A stretch of DNA of 40,924 bases from CAZWES01 sp964632395 (GTDB lineage Bacteria > Patescibacteriota > Gracilibacteria > Peribacterales > Peribacteraceae). The translations under genes were made by a program, and so were the position numbers. Shown here in pieces: positions 7,584 through 14,956 of the stretch; the stretch's first letter is position 1; the number at the start of each line of letters is the position of its first letter. The notes under the pieces were generated by a model. It was not told where the DNA came from. It saw only the letters and a program-made list of their open reading frames with translations, and did not search any database. The stretch is from contig CAZWES010000008.1 in assembly GCA_964632395.1 (NCBI GenBank), forward strand, positions 1-40,924. The letters are read 5' to 3'.

Positions 7584-7862
7584 ATGTACCACGTCTATCT
7601 CATCGAAAGCGAGCCACGTGGAAAATGGTATATCGGCTATACAACCAATCTAAAACGTAGACTTGCGGAACACAACGATCATAAAAATATCTCAACGGCA
7701 AAAGAGTCGAGATGGAGGCTCATCTACTGCGAAACATACGTAAACAAGATGGATGCACTTGGGAGAGAAAAATTTCTGAAGAGTGGCTCAGGCAGAAGAT
7801 TTCTCAAGAAACAGTTAACTCACTACCTCTCAGAGAACACAAAAGATAGAACACAGCAGTGA
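7584..7862 (+). CDS. GIY-YIG nuclease-like small protein (UPF0213/YhbQ type)
   Basis: 92 residues covering a single GIY-YIG domain: YHVYLI (GIY position), KWYIGYT (YIG position), then LKRRLAEHN with the conserved Arg, and an RWRLIYCE strand with a later Glu in GREKFLK. The family includes excinuclease-like and mobile nucleases. Free-standing copies this short are common in bacteria, and their substrate is mostly unknown. A TGATAGAAT extended -10 lies nine bases before the ATG. It ends at 7862, immediately next to the stop of the convergent DivIC-like gene. Confidence 0.85.
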   Translation: MYHVYLIESEPRGKWYIGYTTNLKRRLAEHNDHKNISTAKESRWRLIYCETYVNKMDALGREKFLKSGSGRRFLKKQLTHYLSENTKDRTQQ

Positions 7863-8309
7863 TCAAAACGTTCTCTTCAATTTCTCCAACTCCTCCGTAT
7901 CAAAAAGATACAGTCTCCAATGCTCCACAACAGGAATATTTTCCAGGTATTGCCTGTACGCAGCCTCGCGTTCCTCTTTCCATGAAAATCCGTTTTCCTC
8001 ATCCGGCAATATCTCCTCATGCCGCTCTGTAAGTATAAGTATCTTTTCCCCGGGATTTAATCTCCCCAAATTTTCCTTTGCATACTTATCCCTGTATTGC
8101 CGTGAGCGGTAGTATGCAAGTTCCTCAAGATCACTATCAATCTCTGCACGTAGCTCACGGTTACTTTCCGAAATCTCCTTCAAGGTCTCCTCAAACAAGA
8201 TATTCCTGTAAAAGGAAATCGAGAGCCCGAATGCCATAGCACCTATCACGGAGAGACCGATTAGGATGGTTAGGCGCTTGCTTACTGGAGATAAATCTTG
8301 GTGGGGCAT
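7863..8309 (-). CDS. DivIC/FtsB-like septum-formation initiator
   Basis: 148 residues if the ATG at 8309 is used; a longer frame to 8372 starts inside the intergenic repeat and is not favoured. Layout: short cytoplasmic N-terminus, one membrane segment (RLTILIGLSVIGAMAFGLSISF), a periplasmic coiled coil (EETLKEISESNRELRAEIDSDLEEL), then a Tyr/Lys/Glu-rich segment with YAKENLGRLNPGEKILIL, the typical DivIC/FtsB end. Such proteins link FtsQ and FtsL in the divisome. A further ~40-residue acidic tail is unusual. Sequence identity in this family is low, so the call rests on architecture. It is divergent from murC, which fits a cell-wall/division neighbourhood. Confidence 0.7.
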   Translation of the reverse strand: MPHQDLSPVSKRLTILIGLSVIGAMAFGLSISFYRNILFEETLKEISESNRELRAEIDSDLEELAYYRSRQYRDKYAKENLGRLNPGEKILILTERHEEILPDEENGFSWKEEREAAYRQYLENIPVVEHWRLYLFDTEELEKLKRTF

Positions 8310-8332
8310 GATGTGTGGCAGTTGAGGTGGTC

Positions 8333-8472
8333 GGAGAAAATTTTCAAGTATCAATTTACAATTTACAAACAATTTTCAAGGTTCAATTTTCAAACAGGCG
8401 TGATTATAGAATTGAACATTGAAAATTGATACTTGTTTGAAAATTGATCCCTGAAAATTGAAAATTTTCTCC
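8333..8472. repeat. AT-rich repeat array with terminal inverted repeats
   Basis: Begins GGAGAAAATTTTCAA and ends with its exact reverse complement TTGAAAATTTTCTCC. Between them the words CAATTTTCAA and CAATTTACAA and their complements recur. It fills the divergent space between the DivIC-like gene and murC and probably forms a cruciform. Confidence 0.75.
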
Positions 8473-8501
8473 TGACACATTCCGGTATTATATCCTCACA
8501 T

Positions 8502-9779
8502 ATGAAGATATTTTGCTCAGGAATCGGCGGCATCGGCCTCTCCGCTTACGCAGCCTACCAAAACGCTGCGGGTCACGAAGTATCCGGGTCTGATTTAAAT
8601 GATAGTGAGCTCATCAAAGATCTTAAATCGCAGGGGATAGAGATATCACTCGTGCAGGATGGTAAGGCGGTGCCAGAGGATGTGGATCTTTTCGTCTACA
8701 CACTTGCACTGCCCGATGATCATCCGGAGTTGATGAAGGCTAGGGAACTCAAAATTCTGGAAATGACATACTTCCAAGCGCTTGGTGAAGTGATGAAATC
8801 CTCAAAGATATCCATTGCCATTGCAGGAACACACGGAAAATCCTCCACGACTGCGATGCTTGCAAAGGTTGTGGTTGATGCGGGGCTCGATCCCTCAGTT
8901 ATCCTCGGTACAAAAACACCGGATCTTGGGGGCAGAAACTGGAGGAGGGGATCGGGTGATATTTTCATCGCAGAGGCATGCGAGTATCGCCGATCATTCC
9001 TGAATCTTTCACCTAAAATCGTACTTCTGACGAATGTCACGGGCGATCATTTTGATGCATTTGAGGGGGAAGAGGATTATCGCAACGCCTTCCACGAGTT
9101 CCTGAAAAAGATTCCGAAGGATGGAACGCTGATCACTCATCTCTCCGATCCTGTTTGTTCTGAGTTCTCGAAAGAATGTGCTTGTGAAGTTGTTGATGCA
9201 GATCAAAAACCTCTCATCAACCTCAGCGTTCCGGGGGAGCACATGAAGGAAAATGCAAAGCTAGTCCTTGCACTCGCATCACTACTTGGAATTTCGGATG
9301 AGGATGCCTCAAATTCACTTAAAAGCTACAAAGGCTGCTGGCGGCGTTCTGAGATAAAAGGGAAGACGCCAGAGGGTGCACTTGTGATAGATGACTATGG
9401 GCATCATCCAAATGAGATTAAAGTGACCTTGGCAGGATTGAAGGAAGCATATGCGGATCGTCGCCTCATTTGCGTCTTCCAGCCACACACTCATGACCGC
9501 ACGGTCAGGTTTTATGATGAATTCACAGAAGCTTTTTCTGACGCTGATCTAGTCATTATTCCAAATATATTTGCGGCAAGATCAGATCGCGATAGCAAGA
9601 AGGTTGATCCGAAAAAGCTTGTGGAGGATATCAAGCAGGGATCATCAGTTGAAGCTATTTATGGCAAATCGCTTGAGGGGACTGTGGAAGTTCTCAAAGA
9701 TGGATTGATCGAAGAAAGTGATCTTGTTGTGACTATGGGGGCGGGGGATGTGTGGAGGGTTTCTGAGGGGGTGTTATAG
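8502..9779 (+). CDS. murC: UDP-N-acetylmuramate--L-alanine ligase
   Basis: A 425-residue Mur ligase that adds L-Ala to UDP-MurNAc with ATP in the cytoplasm, the first amino-acid step of peptidoglycan synthesis. N-terminal Rossmann domain with FCSGIGGIGLSA; central ATPase with GTHGKSST (the family usually has GTHGKTTT, so a Ser/Thr substitution in the P-loop), then EACEYRRSFL and TNVTGDHFD; C-terminal domain with DDYGHHPNEI and FQPHTHDR. These point to MurC rather than MurD, E or F. Slightly shorter than the usual ~460 residues. A TATTAT box lies ten bases before the ATG. The presence of murC means the host makes its own wall. Confidence 0.93.
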   Translation: MKIFCSGIGGIGLSAYAAYQNAAGHEVSGSDLNDSELIKDLKSQGIEISLVQDGKAVPEDVDLFVYTLALPDDHPELMKARELKILEMTYFQALGEVMKSSKISIAIAGTHGKSSTTAMLAKVVVDAGLDPSVILGTKTPDLGGRNWRRGSGDIFIAEACEYRRSFLNLSPKIVLLTNVTGDHFDAFEGEEDYRNAFHEFLKKIPKDGTLITHLSDPVCSEFSKECACEVVDADQKPLINLSVPGEHMKENAKLVLALASLLGISDEDASNSLKSYKGCWRRSEIKGKTPEGALVIDDYGHHPNEIKVTLAGLKEAYADRRLICVFQPHTHDRTVRFYDEFTEAFSDADLVIIPNIFAARSDRDSKKVDPKKLVEDIKQGSSVEAIYGKSLEGTVEVLKDGLIEESDLVVTMGAGDVWRVSEGVL

Positions 9780-9804
9780 CTGATTGTCTTGCGCACATTC
9801 CGAT

Positions 9805-9830
9805 TTACCAGTATTCCAGAATACTGGTAA
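9805..9830. terminator. Perfect 26-nt palindrome after murC
   Basis: Twelve-base arms (TTACCAGTATTC and its complement) around a CA loop, 25 bases after the murC stop. It shares the CCAGTAT word with the operator-like palindrome at 9848-9881. It could be a terminator without a T tract or a second operator. Confidence 0.4.
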
Positions 9831-9847
9831 GTAGAAGGCAGCTGTTT

Positions 9848-9881
9848 ACTCCAGTATACCAGTATACTGGTATACTGGAGT
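9848..9881. promoter_or_regulatory. 34-nt perfect palindrome overlapping an extended -10
   Basis: Arms of 17 bases (from ACTCCAGTATACC) with no loop, built of CCAGTAT/ATACTGG half-sites. Inside it, TGGTATACT (9868-9876) is an extended -10 ending eight bases before the GTG at 9885. A protein bound to the palindrome would occlude this promoter. Confidence 0.5.
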
Positions 9882-9884
9882 GGC

Positions 9885-10247
9885 GTGACTAAAGGAAGAA
9901 TAATGGTCTTTTTTATTGAAGACATCATGAAAAACATCAAAAATGCCCACATGAGTTCGAAATTGTCAAAAGCGATCTCAAGGTACGCTGAGTTATCCAA
10001 AGATGGTCGCATACCCGGTTCGCTAAGCGAGGCGCACAGCAATTTAGTTAAGGCTTTGGTTGATGAAGGTTTGGATAATGAACTAACTGTAAGAGAGACA
10101 ATAGATAATGTACGCAGGCCTTTGTTGGAGCATGGGTTCGGAAAAGAAATTCCATGCAATGTAGATGGCTTGATTGCGATAATTGGAGATTCTGTGGCAG
10201 CTGAAATAATGCACAGAGGTGAGCGGGGAGAGCTTGACGATATATAA
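9885..10247 (+). CDS. Hypothetical protein behind a palindromic operator
   Basis: 120 residues from the GTG at 9885; ATG at 9903 is an alternative, but the -10 at 9871-9876 fits the GTG. No family is recognised. The sequence is soluble and mostly helical: a basic start (KNIKNAHMSSKLSKAISRYAEL) and a middle segment (RIPGSLSEAHSNLVKALVDEGL) that could form helices. The strong palindrome across its promoter suggests tight regulation, possibly by its own product, but no clear helix-turn-helix can be pointed to. Confidence 0.55.
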   Translation: MTKGRIMVFFIEDIMKNIKNAHMSSKLSKAISRYAELSKDGRIPGSLSEAHSNLVKALVDEGLDNELTVRETIDNVRRPLLEHGFGKEIPCNVDGLIAIIGDSVAAEIMHRGERGELDDI

Positions 10248-10302
10248 CGGTGGGGATGGGATACGTTATATACTTCATAAGACTAACTTTGTGCGAAATT
10301 CC

Positions 10303-10680
10303 TTAAACGCGCCACCCGCCTTGTCGTTTTTTTTCAAGCCATGCCTCACGGGCCTCATGGTCAAACGGTTCGTCATATTTTTTCTCGAACCAGGTTACAT
10401 CATTTCCATCTCCTAACTGCATTGCAGCAAGAAATTCATCTCGTTGTCTTTGAGGGTCTTCTCTTACTGTACAAGCAAGTTCTTCCTGTATTTGATCCGC
10501 CCTTGAACGTGTTAAAAGTGCTTCCTTTCGAACTATCGTTGCACCTGTTGTTTTCCTGACGAAGTCTGCACTGTCTCTAATGTGAAACAATAAGCCATCA
10601 GGTAAATCTGAGAGCTCAGTTGGCTCTTCGCCATCTATATGAAGTTGCCTTATGACGCCGTTGCCCATTTCATTTTTCAT
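10303..10680 (-). CDS. Hypothetical protein downstream of rpmA
   Basis: 125 residues, no family recognised. Starts MKNEMGNGVIRQLHIDGEEP, is rich in charged residues, has no membrane segment, and ends in a helical acidic/basic stretch (FDHEAREAWLEKKRQGGW). The ATG lies two bases after the rpmA stop on the same strand, so the two are probably co-transcribed. Length and composition look protein-coding, but confidence is limited without homologues. Confidence 0.55.
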   Translation of the reverse strand: MKNEMGNGVIRQLHIDGEEPTELSDLPDGLLFHIRDSADFVRKTTGATIVRKEALLTRSRADQIQEELACTVREDPQRQRDEFLAAMQLGDGNDVTWFEKKYDEPFDHEAREAWLEKKRQGGWRV

Positions 10681-10682
10681 AT

Positions 10683-10967
10683 TCAGGCTTTGGAAGCTTC
10701 AACATGCACCATAGTGCACTTTTCTTTTCTGCCATTAAACTTAGGAATCTGCTTTTGGCTAAACTTAACGGTGCCGTCAACTTTTGCATGGATTGTGAAA
10801 TCTTTCCCGAGGTATACATTCTTGCCCGCACGGAATTTGGTGCCGCGCTGGCGGATTATTATTCCTCCGGCATTTACCTTCTGCCCGCCAAAGAGCTTAA
10901 CGCCTAGGCGTTTACTCTCGCTATCTCGCACATTACTGGTTGAGCCTCCGGCTTTTTTGTGGGCCAT
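10683..10967 (-). CDS. rpmA: Ribosomal protein bL27
   Basis: 94 residues starting MAHKKAGGSTSN, the classic bL27 N-terminus that reaches the peptidyl transferase centre, followed by SKRLGVKLFGGQKVNAGGII, RQRGTKFRAGKNV and the beta-barrel core (FTIHAKVDGTVKF). No extra N-terminal cleavable peptide of the Firmicutes type is seen. The start at 10967 is set by this motif; a longer upstream frame runs through the assembly gap and is not real. TACTCT lies six bases before the ATG. rplU, its usual neighbour, is not adjacent here. Confidence 0.95.
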   Translation of the reverse strand: MAHKKAGGSTSNVRDSESKRLGVKLFGGQKVNAGGIIIRQRGTKFRAGKNVYLGKDFTIHAKVDGTVKFSQKQIPKFNGRKEKCTMVHVEASKA

Positions 10968-11260
10968 GGGGCTAGAGTATGTTGATATGGAGCGTTGTGC
11001 AAGAAAATAGGGGGAAAAGTGGCGCGGGTATGCCCGAANNNNNNNNNNAAACAAATTGGGGGCAACCGGGCCGCGGGACGCCCCGACGGGCTCCCCGCGC
11101 GGGGCAAGCATAATTTCCACGAGAGTGCGGTCGGTATTATTGTCCCTGCGTGGGTAGTCACTCAGTCGCTTCGCTCCTTCGTGACATACCCGCGCCACTA
11201 TCCGCATTTCCCCGACTGAATCATTGACTTCCCGCCCCTCAACAAATACTCTCTCCCGGT
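10968..11260. other. GC-rich intergenic region with a 10-N gap and inverted repeat
   Basis: Ten N at 11039-11048. GTGGCGCGGGTATG (11019-11032) is inverted as CATACCCGCGCCAC at 11185-11198, enclosing the gap and a GC-rich segment that ends in TCAGTCGCTTCGCTCCTTCG. This is probably a palindromic intergenic repeat that defeated assembly. No gene is seen. Confidence 0.7.
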
Positions 11261-11695
11261 ATGCCAAAAAAGGTCGCCAAAGTCGTTAAAGTGCAGGCAA
11301 TGGGAGGAAACGCCTCTCCTGCGCCACCTCTGGGTCCTGCGCTCGGGCAGGCCGGTGTGGATATTGGTGCTTTCGTTAAGCAGTTCAATGATGCGACTCA
11401 GGATAAAAAGGGTCAGACTCTGCCGGTCGTCATCACGGTCTACGAAGATCGCTCATTCACCTTCAAAGTAAAATCTCCCCCAGCAGCGGTTTTGATAAAA
11501 GAAGCTTTGAAGCTGAAGAAGGGGAGTGGCGAGCCGAACAAAGAAAAAGTCGGAAAGATCACCAAAAAGCAACTTGAGGAAATCGCGAAGATAAAGATGG
11601 AAGATTTAAATGCAAATGATATCGAGGCAGCATCCCGCATCATTGCTGGTACCGCAAAGAATATGGGTGTTACTGTGGAAGGATTAGCCGCATAA
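11261..11695 (+). CDS. rplK: Ribosomal protein uL11
   Basis: 144 residues, full length. The N-terminal domain contains APPLGPALGQAGVDIGAFVKQFN, the region that contacts the thiostrepton loop; the C-terminal domain (LEEIAKIKMEDLNANDIEAASRIIAGTAKNMG) binds the GTPase-centre 23S rRNA. It is followed 12 bases later by rplA on the same strand, the conserved L11-L1 order. nusG and secE, often just upstream, are not here. Confidence 0.97.
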   Translation: MPKKVAKVVKVQAMGGNASPAPPLGPALGQAGVDIGAFVKQFNDATQDKKGQTLPVVITVYEDRSFTFKVKSPPAAVLIKEALKLKKGSGEPNKEKVGKITKKQLEEIAKIKMEDLNANDIEAASRIIAGTAKNMGVTVEGLAA

Positions 11696-11707
11696 CTCAT
11701 CAATACT

Positions 11708-12376
11708 ATGCCAAAAGCTTACAAAGAAAAGGCCGCATTAATCGAAAAGAAAGCATATCCGCTGGAGGAAGCTGTGGAGCTTCTTACAAAGGTCAGCACA
11801 TCCAAGTTTGATGGAACCGCAGAAGTTCACGTCCGATTGAACGCAGACCCAAAACAGGGTGATCAGCAGGTTCGTGCAACAGTCACATTGCCGCACGGGA
11901 CAGGAAAAGAGTTGAAGATTGCAGTCATCTGCCCCGAAGATAGTGCAAAGGATATGATTAAAGCCGGAGCTGTTAAAGCGGGTGAAGAGAATCTGATCAA
12001 AGAAATCGAAAAGGGCGATCTGGATTTTGATGTTTTAATCGCAATGCCAAAATGTATGAAAGGCCTCGGAAAAGTTGCAAAGACTCTTGGCCAGAAAGGC
12101 CTGATGCCAAACCCCAAAGCTGGAACTGTTACAGATGATCCCGTGAAGGCGATGGATGAGTTGAAGAAGGGGAAAATCGAATTCAGAAATGACAAGCAGG
12201 CAATCATCCACTCAGTATTCGGTAAGATTTCTTTTGGCAAGGAGAAATTAACGGAGAATTTGAATGCTTTTATGCAGGCAGTTAAAGACGCAAAGCCGAC
12301 AGGAATTAAAGGCGATTACATCAAATCCATTACGATTACGCCGAGTATGGGGCCGGGGGTTAAGGTGGAGGTGTAA
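11708..12376 (+). CDS. rplA: Ribosomal protein uL1
   Basis: 222 residues, slightly shorter than the usual ~230. It shows EVHVRLNADPKQGDQQVRATVTLPHGTGK, the central MPKCMKGLGKVAKTLGQKGLMPNPKAGTVT signature, and the C-terminal return strand (SITITPSMGPGVKV). L1 forms the stalk that moves E-site tRNA, and in many bacteria it represses its own L11-L1 mRNA; no such site was identified. Some CPR lineages lack L1, so its presence here is informative. Confidence 0.97.
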   Translation: MPKAYKEKAALIEKKAYPLEEAVELLTKVSTSKFDGTAEVHVRLNADPKQGDQQVRATVTLPHGTGKELKIAVICPEDSAKDMIKAGAVKAGEENLIKEIEKGDLDFDVLIAMPKCMKGLGKVAKTLGQKGLMPNPKAGTVTDDPVKAMDELKKGKIEFRNDKQAIIHSVFGKISFGKEKLTENLNAFMQAVKDAKPTGIKGDYIKSITITPSMGPGVKVEV

Positions 12377-12379
12377 TGA

Positions 12380-12385
12380 TATGAT
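12380..12385 (+). promoter_or_regulatory. Extended -10 of cfa
   Basis: TGATATGAT (12377-12385), just after the rplA stop, ends six bases before the GTG start of cfa. It suggests an independent leaderless promoter. Confidence 0.45.
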
Positions 12386-12391
12386 TCCTTC

Positions 12392-13522
12392 GTGTTAACT
12401 AGGAATAAAGATACAAGCAGGCTCCATGACGTTCTAAGTGAAGCAGATGTGCAAATTGGTGGTGATAGACCGCAAGATATTCAAGTGCACGTAGAACCCA
12501 ACAAATTGTATCGACGAGTGATTGCACAGGGAAAGCTTGGGCTTGGCGAGTCATACATGGATGAATGGTGGGATGCCAACGAACTCGATGTTTTTATCGA
12601 AACTGTAATACGTGCCAATCTTCAGCAGAGAATAGAATGGAGTCGATACGACATTTGGGCGATTATAATTGCTGTTATAACCAATCAGCAAAATCGTAGA
12701 CGATCCAAGCGGGTAGCACGTATGCACTATGATCTATCTGATGTTCTTCCGGATGGAATACTCGATCCATACAACCAGTACACTTGTGCTTATTTTGACG
12801 GCACCGACCAGTTAGATGTAGCTCAGGAGAAAAAGCTGGATTTAATTTGCCGCAAGTTAAAGTTACAAAAAGATGACAGAGTACTGGATATTGGCTGCGG
12901 ATGGGGAGGATTTGCAAAGTATGCATCTGAGCATTACGGCTGTAATGTTACGGGGATCAGTATCTCAGAGGAGCAAATTCGATATGCGCAACGCTTTTGC
13001 AAAGATTTACCTGTGGATATACGAATGTGTGATTATCGTGATCTTGATGGGGAATATGACAAAGTTCTAACGTGCGGGATGATCGAGCACGTTGGATACA
13101 AAAACTATCGGAGGTTGTTCAAGGTTATCCACAAACACATGGCTGACGATGGCCTTTATCTCCTGCACACAATTGGCAGCAATGAATCGGTGAAAACAAA
13201 CGATCCCTTTTTAGAAAAATACATCTTTCCGGATGGAATGGTGCCATCCGTGGAGCAAATTGATAGGGCTAGGGCAGGATTGTTTTCACTTCAGGATGTC
13301 CAGAATCTCGCTGCCCACTACTCACCAACACTATTGGCTTGGCATCGTAATTTTCAATCCAACTGGGGCGATATTTCCAAACATTATGATGAAAGATTTC
13401 GTCGCATGTTTGAGTTTTACCTGCTCTACTGTGCAGGAGGATTCCGGGCAGGAAACTTACAACATTGGCAAATGGTGTTCGCAAAACAGGGACAGGTGAT
13501 TGACTACCGTGGAGATCGTTAG
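12392..13522 (+). CDS. cfa: Cyclopropane-fatty-acyl-phospholipid synthase
   Basis: 376 residues, close to E. coli Cfa. The enzyme transfers a methylene from S-adenosylmethionine to double bonds of membrane phospholipid acyl chains. Visible: an N-terminal domain, a SAM-binding motif DRVLDIGCGWGGFAKYA, CGMIEHVGYKNYRRLF (with the Glu/His characteristic of the family), HTIG, and the C-terminal QSNWGDISKHYDERFRRMFEFYL with FRAGNLQHWQMVF. The start is a GTG, chosen because an extended -10 lies six bases upstream. CPR bacteria mostly import lipids, so a lipid-modifying enzyme without synthesis genes fits remodelling of scavenged membranes (inference). Confidence 0.93.
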   Translation: MLTRNKDTSRLHDVLSEADVQIGGDRPQDIQVHVEPNKLYRRVIAQGKLGLGESYMDEWWDANELDVFIETVIRANLQQRIEWSRYDIWAIIIAVITNQQNRRRSKRVARMHYDLSDVLPDGILDPYNQYTCAYFDGTDQLDVAQEKKLDLICRKLKLQKDDRVLDIGCGWGGFAKYASEHYGCNVTGISISEEQIRYAQRFCKDLPVDIRMCDYRDLDGEYDKVLTCGMIEHVGYKNYRRLFKVIHKHMADDGLYLLHTIGSNESVKTNDPFLEKYIFPDGMVPSVEQIDRARAGLFSLQDVQNLAAHYSPTLLAWHRNFQSNWGDISKHYDERFRRMFEFYLLYCAGGFRAGNLQHWQMVFAKQGQVIDYRGDR

Positions 13523-13617
13523 TGATAGAGTGGCCTGCCATCCGAAGCTCGGCCACTACTAAAACAAAAAACATCCGAAATGATGCAGACGTTATTTGTA
13601 ACGCGCCGAGCGAAGGA

Positions 13618-13692
13618 TGGTGGCCCAGGTCAGGATCGAACTGACGACACCTCGCTCTTCAGGCGAGTGCTCTACCACTGAGCTACCGGGCC
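13618..13692 (-). tRNA. tRNA-Phe (GAA)
   Basis: On the minus strand a 75-base tRNA with acceptor GGCCCGG/CTGGGCC, anticodon stem CTCGC/GCGAG around CTGAAGA (anticodon GAA), T arm with TTCGATC and encoded CCA. The D loop is short (AGTGGTA). Confidence 0.93.
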
Positions 13693-13789
13693 ATATTCAA
13701 AGTATATCCAACAATGATTGCTTGAACAATTGCAACTGATCATTTTTCTCGAATTCCCTACAATGCTCAGGATAACTTCCCAAATCACC

Positions 13790-14923
13790 ATGAAACGCCC
13801 CCTCCTTCTCTCTGCACTTTTCTTAATCCCCCTAACAGTCTCTGCTGCAAACTTTCAGGCAGGAGATGCCGTGGATGTAGAAACCGATGGAAATGCCTAT
13901 GCTGTTGGTAGCGTTGTACAGGTTTCCGATGAGGTGAGAGGTGATGTTTTTCTCGCAGGTGAAACTGTTCACGTCAACGCGCGAGTGCGTGAGGATGCAT
14001 ACATTGCAGGTGAGAGTGTCGCAATCAATGCACCGATTGGCGATGATCTGCATGTCTTCGGCGAGACGATCATAATAAATGATGATATTCGCGGGGATTT
14101 GATAGCGTTTGGTAAGAGCGTGGTCATATCTGCGGATAGCCGCATCTCCGGCCAGGTGATCATTGGTGCTGCGAGTGTTGAGGCTGATGGCTGGTTTGAT
14201 CGCAATGTGCGCATTATGGCTAGCGAGGTGAAGGTGGATGGATTGTTTCTCAAAGATGTTAATGTCAGTGCAAGTGGGACGCCAGAAATTTCATCGGAAG
14301 CAGATATCCGTGGAGATCTGTTTCTTAAAATGCAGGAGGGAAAAACAGTCGTGGTTCCAGATGGAGTAGTTCGCGGAGAGATAAAAAGAACTTTTGTTTC
14401 CGAGGCTGATACCAAAAAGGGGAGTACTTTCTGGAGCGGACTGGGGGTTCTTTCGCTTCTTTCGCGAATCGTCATCGGTGCGATTCTGATTGCACTACTG
14501 CGTGGGTTTGCTGTGCACTTTGGCGACAAGATGATGAAGAAGCGAAAGGATATGTGGAAGACGGCGGGAGTTGGTTTTCTTGTAATGATCGTTCCACCAT
14601 GTGCAGCGGTGATACTTTTCCTTGGAGTGCTTACAATTCCTCTAGCAGTTCTTATGCTGGTTGCATGGGGGACTATGTTATACATCGGGGCACTCGCTTC
14701 TGGTTTACTCATTGCGAACATTTTCTTCCCGGTAAAGCGATCGGATAGATACCTGACAATGGTTGGAAAGTTTGCACTTGGAACAGTAATACTTTCATTT
14801 ATTGGCATAATTCCATTTGTAGGATTCTTCCTTACGTTCATTGTTTATGTGCTTAGCCTTGGTGCCCTGTATGCGTACTACAACAAGAGCTACAAGTCGC
14901 TTAGGAAAGCACATTTGGTCTAG
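13790..14923 (+). CDS. Bactofilin-like beta-helix membrane protein
   Basis: 377 residues from the ATG at 13790; a longer frame from 13718 adds an implausible leader. Signal peptide MKRPLLLSALFLIPLTVSAA, then a repetitive, Val/Ile/Gly/Asp-rich segment (about 25-200) with periodic turns such as VRGDVFLAGE, VREDAYIAGE and IRGDLIAFG. This is the pattern of a polymer-forming bactofilin-type right-handed beta-helix. After it come four to five hydrophobic segments (LLSRIVIGAILIALL, VGFLVMIVPPCAAVILFLG, AVLMLVAWGTMLYIGALASG, GTVILSFIGIIPFVGFF and a final one). The architecture suggests an envelope scaffold anchored in the membrane. The exact role is unknown. Confidence 0.75.
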   Translation: MKRPLLLSALFLIPLTVSAANFQAGDAVDVETDGNAYAVGSVVQVSDEVRGDVFLAGETVHVNARVREDAYIAGESVAINAPIGDDLHVFGETIIINDDIRGDLIAFGKSVVISADSRISGQVIIGAASVEADGWFDRNVRIMASEVKVDGLFLKDVNVSASGTPEISSEADIRGDLFLKMQEGKTVVVPDGVVRGEIKRTFVSEADTKKGSTFWSGLGVLSLLSRIVIGAILIALLRGFAVHFGDKMMKKRKDMWKTAGVGFLVMIVPPCAAVILFLGVLTIPLAVLMLVAWGTMLYIGALASGLLIANIFFPVKRSDRYLTMVGKFALGTVILSFIGIIPFVGFFLTFIVYVLSLGALYAYYNKSYKSLRKAHLV

Positions 14924-14941
14924 AAAACACTCAACCACGAG

Positions 14942-14950
14942 TGGTACACT
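14942..14950 (+). promoter_or_regulatory. Extended -10 of the first Cys-rich module
   Basis: TGGTACACT ends six bases before the ATG at 14957. It predicts a leaderless operon start for the Cys-rich gene and the coupled sigma-like gene. Confidence 0.5.
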
Positions 14951-14956
14951 CTGCAC

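Noticed and set aside
10683..11267. Long 194-aa frame extending rpmA upstream
   Set aside because: It crosses the 10-N gap; the bL27 N-terminus MAHKKAGG fixes the start at 10967.
13969..14841. 290-aa minus-strand ORF
   Set aside because: It lies entirely antisense to the bactofilin-like gene, with Ser/Thr/Arg/Pro-rich shadow composition.
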